A DNA stretch of 64,000 nucleotides from Aurantiochytrium sp. KH105 (GCA_003116975.1 BGKB01000025.1:519516-583515); one strand, 5' to 3'; numbered from the stretch's first letter, positions 49,337 to 58,541 are shown. The notes: generated by a model from the letters alone, not told the origin. Numbers and translations are program-made.

Positions 49337-50842
49337 ATGGCGGCGCGCGTGAAGCTTCCCGGGTCATGGCCGGCGCGACTGCAGTCGTGGGTGGCCGGCG
49401 CGTGGCGACCGTCCACGTCCGCGAGCGTGCAGACGCTGCCGGTGCACTGCTCGGCGTTGAACAAGACCTTGTGCGAATACGAGGTGGCAGGCGCGGAAGA
49501 CGTTGAGGAAGCCGTGCGCGTGGCGACCGCCGCGCAGCGCGAGTGGGCGCGCTGGGCGCCGGCAGAGCGCGGGCGCGTACTGCGGCGCGCAGCGGACATT
49601 CTCACGGAACGCAACGACGAGCTCTCTGCGCTCGAGGCGTTTGACACGTCGCGGCCTTTGCAAGAAACCCTCTACGTCGATGTCGTGAGCGCGCGTGATG
49701 CGCTCGAGTACTATGGCGGCCTCGCGGCGACAATCGGCGGCGAGATGATCCAGCAACCAAACCAGAGCTGGGCATACACGATCCGCGAGCCTCTGGGCGT
49801 GACGTGTGGCATTGGAGCGTGGAACTACCCGATGCAGAGCGCCGGCTGGAAAGCAGCCCCTGCGCTGGCGTGCGGCAATGCCATCCTCTTCAAGCCGGCT
49901 GAGGATACGCCTCTGACTGCGCTGGCGCTGGGCGAGGTTCTTCGCGAGGCAGGTCTTCCGGATGGACTCTACAATGTCATGTTGGGAGCGGGCGAGACAG
50001 GACAGCTCCTGACCCGCCACCCAGGAATTTCCAAGGTTTCCTTTACCGGCTCGGTGCCCACGGGCAAGGCCATTTGCCGCGACGCTGCAGACTCGCTGAA
50101 GAAGGTGCAAATGGAGCTGGGCGGTAAGTCTCCCCTCATCATTTTTGAGGATACTGATCTGGACGAGGCCGTCTCTGCCACAATGTTGGCCAACTGGTAC
50201 TCGAACGGCGAGGTTTGCTCGAACGGAACTCGGGTGTTCGTGCAGGCGTCCATTAAGGATCGTTTTCTGGACGAGCTTGTCCGACGCACGGGCAAAATCA
50301 AGCTTGGCGACCCCCTCGATATGGAGACGCAAATGAGTGCGCTCATCAATGAGAAGCACTTTGCCAAGGTCATGAGCTACATTGAAAAGGGCCAGGCCGA
50401 AGGCGCGCGTTTGGTAATGGGCGGCGAGCGCGTCAGTGTCGAGGGGGACTGCGCGGCGTCCACGTGTTTCATGACGCCGGCCATTTTTGATAACTGCACG
50501 GACGACATGTCGATTGTGCGAGAGGAGATCTTTGGTCCCGTGGCATCTATTCTTACATTCGAGACCGAAGAGGAGGTGGTGCAGCGCGCCAATGACACCG
50601 ACTTCGGACTCTCCGCAGGTGTTTTTACCAATGATATTCGTCGTGCGCACCGCGTCATTCGCGAGGTCAAGGCCGGCACGACTTGGATCAACAACTACAA
50701 TTTGGCACCTGCGGAAATTCCTTGGATCGGTCACAAGAGCTCGGGTATTGGCGGCTCCAATGGAACCCTTGGCATTGAAGATTGGACGCAAATCAAGTCC
50801 GTGTACGTTGAGATGGACAAGGTTGATTGCCCGTACGAATAA
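49337..50842 (+). CDS. Betaine-aldehyde / trimethylaminobutyraldehyde dehydrogenase (ALDH9-like)
   Basis: A 501-residue NAD-dependent aldehyde dehydrogenase starting at the ATG at 49337 (AAGATGGCG). WNYP (cofactor site) lies near residue 162, the general-base Glu in MELGGKSP near 260, and the nucleophile in GEVCSNGTRVFVQ near 294. C-S-N-G after the nucleophile and EIFGPVASILTF are characteristic of the BADH/ALDH9 branch. The first about 25 residues are basic and Trp-rich and could be a weak mitochondrial presequence. By family it makes glycine betaine or gamma-butyrobetaine; betaine would suit a marine osmolyte role. No choline oxidase or carnitine gene is nearby. Confidence 0.93.
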   Translation: MAARVKLPGSWPARLQSWVAGAWRPSTSASVQTLPVHCSALNKTLCEYEVAGAEDVEEAVRVATAAQREWARWAPAERGRVLRRAADILTERNDELSALEAFDTSRPLQETLYVDVVSARDALEYYGGLAATIGGEMIQQPNQSWAYTIREPLGVTCGIGAWNYPMQSAGWKAAPALACGNAILFKPAEDTPLTALALGEVLREAGLPDGLYNVMLGAGETGQLLTRHPGISKVSFTGSVPTGKAICRDAADSLKKVQMELGGKSPLIIFEDTDLDEAVSATMLANWYSNGEVCSNGTRVFVQASIKDRFLDELVRRTGKIKLGDPLDMETQMSALINEKHFAKVMSYIEKGQAEGARLVMGGERVSVEGDCAASTCFMTPAIFDNCTDDMSIVREEIFGPVASILTFETEEEVVQRANDTDFGLSAGVFTNDIRRAHRVIREVKAGTTWINNYNLAPAEIPWIGHKSSGIGGSNGTLGIEDWTQIKSVYVEMDKVDCPYE

Positions 50843-51302
50843 GTGCGTGAGTGAGTGAAGGAGCGAGTGAGCGAGTGAGTGAAGAAGTGGAGTGACCTCC
50901 ATTGCGAGCCAACATTCCCCCCCCCCTCTCTTTCTCCCCTCGCCTCCAAGTATAAATAATAAAGAAAAGTAACGTGAACTCGTCTGTCTTTGTGAATGAG
51001 TAAAGGTTATCTGTGAGAACTGTAAATCTGTCTGGCTTTTTTCATGATCTCCTTGTCCATCACGTCGAGGCCGTACAAATACGTGATGGTGGTTGGCCTG
51101 TTGTGCTAACGAAGTGCCCAAGTGTAAGGAAGCTTGCACGTCCACATCAAGAAGGGAAGAGGGAGAAGGAGGATGAGCCTCTGCGTTTGATGGATCTCTC
51201 TGGCAAAAGTTCAATAATGGCAAGATTGGGAAAAAGAATTGGCAATAAACCGTAATCGTCCTCAAATCGCTGATAATAACCTACTCTCACGCACGCGTGA
51301 AT
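50843..51302. other. Convergent 3' spacer (ALDH / RPS2)
   Basis: A 460-bp spacer. GTGAGTGA-type repeats occupy about 50845-50885 just after the ALDH stop, and an AATAAA lies at 50958-50963. No gene. Confidence 0.5.
50958..50963 (+). terminator. Putative poly(A) signal of ALDH gene
   Basis: AATAAA on the sense strand about 115 nt after the stop codon. Confidence 0.4.
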
Positions 51303-52103
51303 TTAGGCCTTGGCGGTGGCCGTCTTCTTGAGGAAGTCAGAGTGCTCCTGCATGGGGCTGCGGCCGAGGGCGCGCGGGGCCCAGAGCTCGGGGCTGAGGA
51401 AGCCGTAGGACTTGGCAAGGGCCTGGTAGAGGGCCTTGACGAAGTTGGTGGTGGTACGGGTGTGGCCAGAACTGGAAGTGTAGACATCCTGGATGCCGGC
51501 CATGCCGAGGATCTTCTTGGCGACAGGCGAGGCGCAGAGACCGGTACCACGGGGGGCAGGGATGAGGCGGGTGCGCACGGAGCCGCACTTGCCGGTGAGC
51601 TTGCAGGACACAGTGTGGGGCTTGCCGACCTTGTTACCCCAGTAGCCGCGGCGGATGGGAGCGACGTTGACCTTGGCGTTCTTGAGGGCGCCCTGAATTG
51701 CGTTGGCGACTTCGGAGGCGACCTTGGAACCGAGGCCGAGGTGGCCGTTGCCATCACCGACGGCGACGAAGGCCTTGAAGCGCGTGCGCTGGCCGGCGGT
51801 GGTCTGCTTCTGGACGGGAACGATCTTCATGACCTCGTCCTTGAGGACATCCTCGGGGAAGAAGGCCTCGATGATCTCAGGCTCCTTGACGGGGAGGCTG
51901 TACAGGAAGATCTCCTCGATCGACTTGAACTTGCCCTCCTTTACCAGGCGGCCGAGCTTGGTCACGGGGACCCAGGCCTCCTTCTCACCGCGGCGACCGC
52001 GTCCACGGCCACGGCCACGGCCACGACCACGGCCGCGTCCACGGCCGCGGCCGAAGCCACCACGGCCGCGCTCGCCTTCGGCAGCAGGGGGAGCAGCTTC
52101 CAT
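51303..52103 (-). CDS. RPS2: 40S ribosomal protein S2 (uS5)
   Basis: A 266-residue small-subunit ribosomal protein from the ATG at 52103; the frame upstream has no ATG. The N-terminus has a run of about a dozen Arg-Gly dipeptides, the usual methylated RG domain of eukaryotic uS5. The double-stranded-RNA-binding-like S5 domain follows with [20 protein letters not shown] and [13 protein letters not shown]. The C-terminal domain contains [10 protein letters not shown] and the [15 protein letters not shown] segment. Codon use is strongly biased, like HSP70, in line with high expression. It shares a divergent promoter with the MetF-like gene, where three evenly spaced CACTTGCGC motifs occur. Confidence 0.97.
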   Translation of the reverse strand: MEAAPPAAEGERGRGGFGRGRGRGRGRGRGRGRGRGRRGEKEAWVPVTKLGRLVKEGKFKSIEEIFLYSLPVKEPEIIEAFFPEDVLKDEVMKIVPVQKQTTAGQRTRFKAFVAVGDGNGHLGLGSKVASEVANAIQGALKNAKVNVAPIRRGYWGNKVGKPHTVSCKLTGKCGSVRTRLIPAPRGTGLCASPVAKKILGMAGIQDVYTSSSGHTRTTTNFVKALYQALAKSYGFLSPELWAPRALGRSPMQEHSDFLKKTATAKA

Positions 52104-52731
52104 TGTGCTGTTTGCTTGTGTTGCGAGTCTGCGCCATCCAAGTTCATCGTTCGCCCACGCGTATCGACGTCGAGGCAAATCAGTCAATCAGTCAGTCAGT
52201 CAGTCATTTGTTCATGCGATCCTATTCGCTAACGCAGGAATCAACGATCTCCGCGCTCACGCGAGCGTCCTTCCTCCTCCCTCTTCTGCATTCCCCCCCT
52301 CCTCGAGCAGCTCGAGCCCGAGCTCGACGTTTTCTTTCCTCGCCACCCGCCCAGCCTCGAGCCATGCCCGTCATCGGGCCAGCATCATCGTCCCTCCATC
52401 CCGCTCGACGTCGTCGCCGCCTTCCTCGGCGCGCGGCCTTCTCCCGCGGGCCCGCGCGCCCGCCCTCCGGCCGCCGCTGCTCCTCCCGCTCGCGCTCCTC
52501 GCCGGCGCCCTCCGCCACGTACGCGTGCTCTTCGTTGCCAGACTGATCGAGCTCGCTCGCCCTGCGCGGTCTCCAATGGCTGGGCGCCGCTGCTTTCTGC
52601 CTGCCTTTCTGCCCTCCCTGCTTCCTCCCCTTCTCCCCCCTCTCCCTTCCTCGCCTCTCTCTCTCTCTCTCTCTCCTCGCCCTCCCTTGCCGCCCCCTTC
52701 CCGCCAGTGGTTTCCCGCCGCGCCTTTGCCG

Positions 52732-52782
52732 CACTTGCGCCGCGCCATTCTCCACTTGCGCCGCGCCTTTACCCACTTGCGC
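52732..52782. promoter_or_regulatory. Three CACTTGCGC motifs at 21-bp spacing
   Basis: CACTTGCGC begins at 52732, 52753 and 52774, exactly 21 bp (about two helical turns) apart. The rest of each unit is similar but less conserved. It lies between the divergent RPS2 and MetF-like genes, about 210-250 bp from the MetF-like ATG. Confidence 0.6.
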
Positions 52783-52830
52783 GCCCCACGACGCGCCCTC
52801 GCACCCGCATCCGCGCCGCAACATGGGGTA

Positions 52831-52840
52831 CCCTAACCCT
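52831..52840. promoter_or_regulatory. Telomere-like CCCTAACCCT motif
   Basis: One and a half copies of the CCCTAA unit inside a promoter-like spacer. Similar telo-boxes occur in ribosomal protein promoters of plants; relevance here is inference, and the motif is short enough for chance. Confidence 0.3.
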
Positions 52841-52987
52841 ACGGGGTGCGCGAGGAGGGAGGTGTGCGCACGAAGAAGGGGTGTGCGGAGCGGGGACATG
52901 GGTGTGTGTGCGCGGCGTTTGTGTGGCCGGGTTGAACGAGATAGGAGATGAGAGGGAGGGAGAGGAGAGGGGCGAAAGATCCGAGTC

Positions 52988-54086
52988 ATGACGACGAGTG
53001 CGTTGGGACGGGGACGCGCCGCTGCGGCGACCGGGGCGGCGAGGAGAACCGGGACGACGGCGAGGGGAGGGACGAGAAGACTCGAGGTCACGCCGCGATG
53101 GGCGCTGCGGGAGGAAAACCTGGCCGAAGCGGAAAATAAGGCCTTTAGTGTGCCGTATTTACCGCCGCGTGAGGGCGAGTCCCACGCGCAAGCACGGGAA
53201 GCCGTCTTGGAGGCCTGCAGCCGACTCGTGGCTGCCAGGGCCTCGCGCGTGTGCTGCCATGTGCCTGCACGGCGATTTGCAGAAAAAGCAGAGCTGAGGG
53301 ACTTTGCTCGCGCGCTCGCGGAAAGTGGCGTCACCGAAGTGCTCGCGCTGGCAGGCGATGGGCCCGAACGAAGTCCTGCGTGCTACGACGCCAGTCATGT
53401 TCTCGAGACCCTCCTCGACGAACCTGGTGCCCAAGGTGCCCTTGAATGTATTGGCGTGGCCGCTTACCCAACAGGACATGCTATTGCCGAGGATAGTCAA
53501 CTTTGGCAAGCCTTGGAACGAAAAGCAGATCTTCTGAGCACGAAGAAGCCTGCNCAGTCATGTTCTCGAGACCCTCCTCGACGAACCTGGTGCCCAAGGT
53601 GCCCTTGAATGTATTGGCGTGGCCGCTTACCCAACAGGACATGCTATTGCCGAGGATAGTCAACTTTGGCAAGCCTTGGAACGAAAAGCAGATCTTCTGA
53701 GCACGAAGAAGCCTGCCTCGCAAGTTTTCGTTGCAACGCAACTCGGCCTGAGTACTAGCGCTCTTGTAAACTGGCACGAGAATTTACGAGCCAAGGTTCC
53801 CTTTCTGGGCAATGCAGAGCTTTGCGTGGGTGTATTTGGACTCGTGCCCGCATCGCGGACGCGGACGCTTGCGAGACGCTTGGGATTTGGAAAGGGGCTT
53901 GTCGGTCTCATGGAGAGTTTGCCGTCGGATTCGCTCATGAGTCGCGCGTCGGCGGAAGTACTGAGCTCTGCAGCACTTCCTCAGGCCGTCTCCTTACATA
54001 TTTCTACATTTGATACAAGAGTTCTTGCAGCGGACACATTCTGGGCAAAATGGTTCCAGGGCTATTCTCAACATGGACGAGACTGA
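52988..54086 (+). CDS. MetF/MTHFR-like protein, frame broken by an assembly duplication
   Basis: The ATG at 52988 opens a frame that breaks at a single N (53554). Next to the N, 162 bp are duplicated exactly. Counting the duplicated segment once, 52988-53553 followed by 53717-54086 stays in phase and predicts 311 residues. Motifs TEVLALAGDGP, IGVAAYPTGH and QVFVATQLG line up with the TIM-barrel core of methylenetetrahydrofolate reductases (LALRGDPP, VAGYPEGH, FIITQLFF). It is a divergent single-domain member without the eukaryotic regulatory domain, so the reaction is uncertain; FAD binding cannot be judged. The N-terminus is Arg/Ala/Thr-rich and may be a mitochondrial presequence. Confidence 0.7.
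53392..53553. repeat. 162-bp exact duplication, copy 1
   Basis: Identical to 53555-53716 and separated from it by one N. The 163-bp offset breaks the reading frame. Best read as two contig ends joined without merging their overlap. Confidence 0.95.
53554..53554. other. Assembly gap (single N)
   Basis: The only ambiguous base noticed in the window, exactly between the two duplicated 162-bp segments. Confidence 0.95.
53555..53716. repeat. 162-bp exact duplication, copy 2
   Basis: Second copy of the overlap sequence; the open frame resumes through it to the stop at 54086. Confidence 0.95.
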
Positions 54087-54402
54087 GAAGGCATTTGCGG
54101 AAGCACGATAGACTTGTCTTGAGGATTGATTACATTGAGAACGAGTGCGCTCTCGCAATCGAGAAATGATGACTGTAGACATTACGTCTTGGGTGAGAAT
54201 GAGGAGGTTCTCACCAAAGCTCCAAAATGAATTGCACCTCTACGAAGGCAATTTTCAGTTAATGAGGGAAACACAAGAACAGAAAAAGATGGAAAGGGAC
54301 AATCAATCTCACCGTCCTTATTTTCTGACGCCGCAGAAAGAAGCAAGAAAGTTGTGAAAAGCAAAAGTACATTTTACTACATTTTTCTATTTTATGTGTT
54401 GA
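54087..54402. other. Convergent 3' spacer (MetF-like / S74 protein)
   Basis: A 316-bp AT-richer spacer with the two 3' ends. No gene or notable repeat. Confidence 0.5.
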
Positions 54403-55707
54403 TCATTGCCGTGTACCTTCGGCGTGCAGCGCAACGCGAAGGGCGTGCAGCTCATTGCGCATGGCATCAAGCTCAGCCTTGAGTTCTTGCACAGCACCAA
54501 CAAGCATGGGAACCAGCGAAGCGTATTGAACCGACTTCATGCCCTGCGCGTCGGTGCGCACAACCTCGGGGACAATTTGCTCGACCTCTTGGGCCACAAA
54601 GCCAATCTGCGTGCCGCGGTCGAAAGACTTTTCAGGGTAGGCCTCGTGACGAAACTCAAAGGTGACCGGGCGCAGTGCCCTGACGCGATCCAAATTGCGA
54701 GCAAGATCGGCAATATCCTTTTTCCAGCGACGATCCGAGGCCGAAGAGTATGCCGACGTCCCTTGAACGCCTCCATTGACGTCAAGCTTGACACTGGGCC
54801 AGCGGGTTCCAAGGCCGAGATTTCCTTCGGTATCGACAACGAGAGCATCGCGCGGAGCACTGTGTGCAATGCTAACGACGCGATGGGTGCCCTGCAGGAT
54901 GCCAAATCCGGACGCGGCACTGTTTTCCACGGCCCAGGCTGCCGCGGCGCTGTTGAGTTCGAGCCTACTCGCGTTGGTCGAGACAGCAGCATCGCCAAGG
55001 GTGGCAGATCCAGACGTTGCAGTGAGGGAGCCCACCGTGAGTCGAGTCTTGGCGTCTGCACCAGGTGCATCGGCATCTTCATTGCTGTCATTTTCAAAAA
55101 CGGCGCCCTGCACCCGAACGCGCGTTGCCTCAGAATACAGCGCAATGGGAACCGTCGCGCGGATTGTGGCCGCTCCGTGATCCACGCGCATTGCTGCACG
55201 CGAGGAGGCTGGTCCCTCCATGACAAGCTCGCTCGCATGGTCTGCATTGACAATCTGTAGCCCACCACGAGTAACCCGAAGTGCCACTGCGTCCGCGGGA
55301 GAGGAGACGCCGCCACCGCTCACGTCAAGTTTGTCGACTTGGAAAACGCCCGAGCCGAGTAGTTTCGCTTGAGCGTCGGGTCCCACGGCAAAGCGAAGTT
55401 CCGAGGATGCGCCGCCTTCATTTGGCACGGCTGCAATATATCCGAAAGCCTCCTCGAGACCTGCGACGCCGGTATCTTCGTGGACAAACTTGACGCCTCG
55501 GGCGTGACCTCGAGCCGACTCGGGTTCTCCGCCTGTCCGGATCGCAATGAAGCAGTCTCCCTCATCGTTGCGCCCGCACCACGCGTGTGCTGGCGTCGGG
55601 ACCCAGGCTACCGCCGCCAGGCAGCAAGCTGTCGCGGCCGCGGCGGCGAGTCCGCGGCTCAACCGTCGTGATTTCGAGGACCTCGACGACCTCGAGGCCG
55701 AGTTCAT
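54403..55707 (-). CDS. Secreted fibre-like protein with C-terminal S74/ICA self-cleaving chaperone
   Basis: A 434-residue protein from the ATG at 55707. A basic start and hydrophobic AAAAATACCLAAVAWV stretch ending AHA-W form a signal peptide (cleavage about 42). The middle is Ala/Ser/Thr/Asp-rich with repeated beta-strand-like units and GNLGLGTRWPSVKLDVNG, closely resembling the GIGT-SP-KLDVNG motif of phage and bacterial tail-fibre proteins. The last about 111 residues match Peptidase_S74, the intramolecular chaperone of endosialidase tailspikes and MYRF. They include SDRRWK with Ser324 and Lys329 at the spacing of the MYRF Ser-Lys dyad, IGFVAQEVEQIVPEVV, and a final coiled coil. By family it should trimerise, then cut before Ser324. 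The role is unknown: a surface or secreted fibre is inferred. Confidence 0.88.
   Translation of the reverse strand: MNSASRSSRSSKSRRLSRGLAAAAATACCLAAVAWVPTPAHAWCGRNDEGDCFIAIRTGGEPESARGHARGVKFVHEDTGVAGLEEAFGYIAAVPNEGGASSELRFAVGPDAQAKLLGSGVFQVDKLDVSGGGVSSPADAVALRVTRGGLQIVNADHASELVMEGPASSRAAMRVDHGAATIRATVPIALYSEATRVRVQGAVFENDSNEDADAPGADAKTRLTVGSLTATSGSATLGDAAVSTNASRLELNSAAAAWAVENSAASGFGILQGTHRVVSIAHSAPRDALVVDTEGNLGLGTRWPSVKLDVNGGVQGTSAYSSASDRRWKKDIADLARNLDRVRALRPVTFEFRHEAYPEKSFDRGTQIGFVAQEVEQIVPEVVRTDAQGMKSVQYASLVPMLVGAVQELKAELDAMRNELHALRVALHAEGTRQ
54736..54738 (-). other. Predicted autocleavage serine codon (Ser324)
   Basis: This TCG codon encodes the Ser of S-D-R-R-W-K. In MYRF and endosialidases, cleavage occurs immediately before this Ser using a Lys five residues later; both residues are kept here. 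Confidence 0.7.
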
Positions 55708-56155
55708 CGTCTCCACTCCGCCCGTGCGTGCGGGAGCAATCTATCTGCAGACTTCCTTTGCCCGCCCGTGCCCCAGGATGACTGGCTCGTTGTCTGGCGG
55801 ACCGGGCCGGGCCGGGCCGGGCTGGACTGGACAGGGCTCGGCTGGGCTCGGCGACGAGAGAGACTTGAGCGTGTCTCACATGCAGTGCAGGATGAGCGCC
55901 ATTCCATTTGGGGTTGCGCACATCTTGGAAATGCGTTGTGGCAACGTCTTTTTTTTTTTTTTCTTATTTGTTTTTTTTTGAAAGAAAGAGCCCGCGCGGC
56001 GCGGCGAGCCAGGTTGGCGCCAAGAGACTGGCCGCGCAGAGCTGGTATATCGCAGCAGAGGGGCCGTACGAGAGCAAGGGACGGCGTGGACGAGGTAGCA
56101 AAGCAAGAAGTCTGTGTGTGGAGGCGGTCGCTTCTTTCGTCTGTAGCGCGCCGCC
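55708..56155. other. Divergent promoter spacer (S74 protein / SLC35B1)
   Basis: A 448-bp spacer with (GGGCC)n and (GGGCT)n pentamers at about 55801-55851 and a poly(T) stretch at 55950-55979. No gene. Confidence 0.5.
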
Positions 56156-57166
56156 ATGAGGAGCGAGCTGCAACTCGCGGTGGCAACGGGAGGCATCTAC
56201 TTTTTCTATCTGTACTATGGAATCCTGCAGGAGCGCATTTACAAACCGGACGAGCAGGACGGGACTCGTTTTGGGTTCACGCTCTTTTTGCTGAGCGTAC
56301 AATGCCTCTTCAATTTTGCGCTCGGAGGCATCATGTCCTTGGTTCTCGATGGTGGCCGTCTCACGCAAAAGAAGCCAGTGAGCGCATCGGCGGAGACAGC
56401 TCCGCTGGGGCTGCGCTTCTCTGGCACGGCGTGGCTGGCCTTCTTCTCGGCAACCTATCTTGCGGCCATGAGCTGCAGTAACATGGCGTTGCAGCACGTG
56501 AGCTACCCGTTCCAGGCTCTCGCCAAAAGCTGCAAGATGGTACCTGTGATGCTGGCAAATGTCGTCCTTGGTGGCAAGTCTTATAGCGTGACAGAGTACC
56601 TTATTGTGCTCATGATCACCGGCGGTGTAGTCCTCTTCCGCTTAGCAAAGAGTAAGCAGGGTTTCGGCATGGAAGGCAACTCGGCGATGGGCCTCACCCT
56701 TTTGGCGGGCTCGCTCTGCCTTGACGGAGTGACTGGGTCCTCGCAACGTTTGTTTAGCAGCGAGTTCAAGCCCTCTTCAAACTTCCTCATGGCCGGCATG
56801 AACTTTTTCTCGCTCCTTTACGTGGTACCTGTGGTGCTCTATACGGGTGAGTTTTTCGCTGCCGTCGACTACGTGCAGGCTCATCCTGCGGTGACCTACG
56901 ACCTCATTGCCTTTTCGATTTGCAGTGCGGTGGGCCAAGTGTTCATCTTTTACAGCGTGGTGACCCTCGGCCCGCTTGCCACGACGACGATTACAACAAC
57001 CCGCAAGTTCTTTACAGTCTTGCTTTCGACGATCTTGTATCCGGAGAACCAGTTCAACAATGGCCAGTGGTTCGCAGTTGCCCTCGTCTTTGCGGGTCTC
57101 GGTAGCGAGATTGTGCAAAAGTATGCGCGCACGCAAGACAAGCAAATTGCAAAGAAGGACGAATAG
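56156..57166 (+). CDS. SLC35B1: SLC35B1-type ER nucleotide-sugar/ATP transporter
   Basis: A 336-residue protein with about ten hydrophobic helices, starting at the ATG at 56156. It matches the SLC35B1/UGTREL1 family: early YGILQERIYKPDEQDGTRF, SYPFQALAKSCKMVPVM, the GLTLLAGSLCLDGVTGS segment, GQVFIFYSVVTLGPL, and TTTRKFFTVLLSTIL. The C-terminus ends KKDE, a KKxx di-lysine signal that retrieves membrane proteins to the ER. Animal SLC35B1 exchanges ATP and ADP across the ER membrane; older work assigned UDP-galactose. Length is typical (about 320-340). Confidence 0.95.
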   Translation: MRSELQLAVATGGIYFFYLYYGILQERIYKPDEQDGTRFGFTLFLLSVQCLFNFALGGIMSLVLDGGRLTQKKPVSASAETAPLGLRFSGTAWLAFFSATYLAAMSCSNMALQHVSYPFQALAKSCKMVPVMLANVVLGGKSYSVTEYLIVLMITGGVVLFRLAKSKQGFGMEGNSAMGLTLLAGSLCLDGVTGSSQRLFSSEFKPSSNFLMAGMNFFSLLYVVPVVLYTGEFFAAVDYVQAHPAVTYDLIAFSICSAVGQVFIFYSVVTLGPLATTTITTTRKFFTVLLSTILYPENQFNNGQWFAVALVFAGLGSEIVQKYARTQDKQIAKKDE

Positions 57167-57474
57167 ATTGTGACGTTTGCGGCGTCATTTTGATGTGTAA
57201 GCTTAGTGGTAAATCGAATATTTTAGGACCTAGTAACAACCACCACCGCAGCAGACGCGACAAGACATCGATTTGCCAATGTTTGAACTGGAGGCGCTTA
57301 TGATGGTGGTCTTGGCCTTTGAACTGTTGAGCTGTGAAGCTTGGACAGAGATGAATGGCAACGTGCATTCAAGCGCGAAGCTGTCAACGTTGAGCGATGC
57401 AGAGAACTGGGACAACGACGACCAAGCTTCTCAGCGACAAGACTTTTCATCGTTCGGCTGCTGCGTGCAATATA
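57167..57474. other. Convergent 3' spacer (SLC35B1 / MAPEG-like)
   Basis: A 308-bp spacer without a supported gene; short frames on both strands look random. Confidence 0.5.
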
Positions 57475-57927
57475 TTACACCTGCAGTGCGAGCGAGCAGC
57501 CGAGCAGGATCTGGCTAATGTAATGTCCCAGTGCACCAACAACGCCGTACATGGAGAGCACGCCGTCGCCTGGCTTACCGTTCATGTTGTACCCATTGGC
57601 TTGGACCTTGAAGTCATAGGCGCGGCACACAAAGACGTATGCGGCAACGACGCTCGACACAATGACGGCCTTTACCCCCTTGGAGAGCTCGCGGCCTTGC
57701 AGGCGGCACTGCGCCCAGTTGAGGCCAATGAGGACCATGGTCTGCGGCACCTTTTCCACGGTGAGAAGCTGGACCTGATGCATTTTCTCGAAGAAGCTCG
57801 TTTTGTCGCCCTCGCCCTGCGCACCGGAGGTGCGCAGGTTCGACATTTTCCACTTGAGCCCAATGTCGAGCAGCGCCAGAAGCGCCACCGCACTGCCCAT
57901 GAACCTATCGTCCGCCGTCGCCCCCAT
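57475..57927 (-). CDS. MAPEG-like small membrane protein
   Basis: A 150-residue protein from the ATG at 57927 with four hydrophobic segments: FMGSAVALLALLDIGL, the region after VEKVPQTMVLIGL, AVIVSSVVAAYVFVCRAYDF and GALGHYISQILLGCSLAL. Size, four-helix plan, the charged segment between helices 1 and 2 and the Arg-x-Tyr in helix 3 fit the MAPEG superfamily (microsomal glutathione transferases, LTC4 synthase). The canonical R-x-x-N-x-x-E/Q motif is not convincing, so this is a tentative assignment. A different four-helix membrane protein is possible. It is unspliced and convergent with SLC35B1. Confidence 0.6.
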   Translation of the reverse strand: MGATADDRFMGSAVALLALLDIGLKWKMSNLRTSGAQGEGDKTSFFEKMHQVQLLTVEKVPQTMVLIGLNWAQCRLQGRELSKGVKAVIVSSVVAAYVFVCRAYDFKVQANGYNMNGKPGDGVLSMYGVVGALGHYISQILLGCSLALQV

Positions 57928-58525
57928 GATGCTACTACTTTCTTCTTCTTCTTCTTCTTCTTCTTGTTGCTTGTCTCTCGCGCTCCTCGAGCTCGCGGAT
58001 GCGATGGTTTCTGCGCCTACAAATTCGGGTCTGCAGCGCCAGACGCACAGCTCTCCGCGCGACCGCGACGATCACCCGGCCAGCCAGCCAGGTCCGACCG
58101 CAGCCCGTCGTGACGACGCTCGGCGTATCTTGCACCGGCGGTGGAAGTGGCACAGTTTTGACTGTGACTGTGACTCGCACATGGATGCGATGGATAATCT
58201 TCACAGTGTCAATTCCAGGCGACTGCGACTAGGAACCGAGTCGGCGCGGCTCCGGCGCGGCTCCAGCGGGACAGACGGCGCTGTGGCGGAGACGGGGGAG
58301 GAGGAGATGTGAAGAGATTGGTTGAGCATGCAAGACGCGGAGGACTTCTGTGGCTCGGCATTTGCGGCGCGGAGAAGTGCTCGCTGTAGGTCTGTCTTCA
58401 CGTGCAGGCAGCAAAGGAGTTGCGCGAGCTGGAAACGCGTCAAGCTACAAGTCAGACACCGACGTCTACGATTTCCCGTGCCATCCCAAAAGTGACCTGG
58501 CTGAAGGAGAGCAATCCCGCTATAC

Positions 58526-58541
58526 AGGCCTAGCTAGGCCT
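58526..58541. promoter_or_regulatory. 16-bp perfect palindrome AGGCCTAGCTAGGCCT
   Basis: A perfect inverted repeat about 300 bp upstream of the hAT-derived gene. Related AGGCCTA palindromes occur in four other spacers of this window. Confidence 0.4.

Larger units (their letters stand above)
52104..52987. other. Divergent promoter spacer (RPS2 / MetF-like)
   Basis: An 884-bp spacer with CAGT repeats near 52180-52205, a pyrimidine-rich block around 52600-52700, three CACTTGCGC motifs, and a CCCTAACCCT telomere-like motif. No gene is supported. Confidence 0.55.

Noticed and set aside
49364-51265. 633-codon minus-strand frame opposite the ALDH gene
   Set aside because: Antisense shadow of a convincing ALDH; composition is Arg/His/Leu-rich and matches no family.
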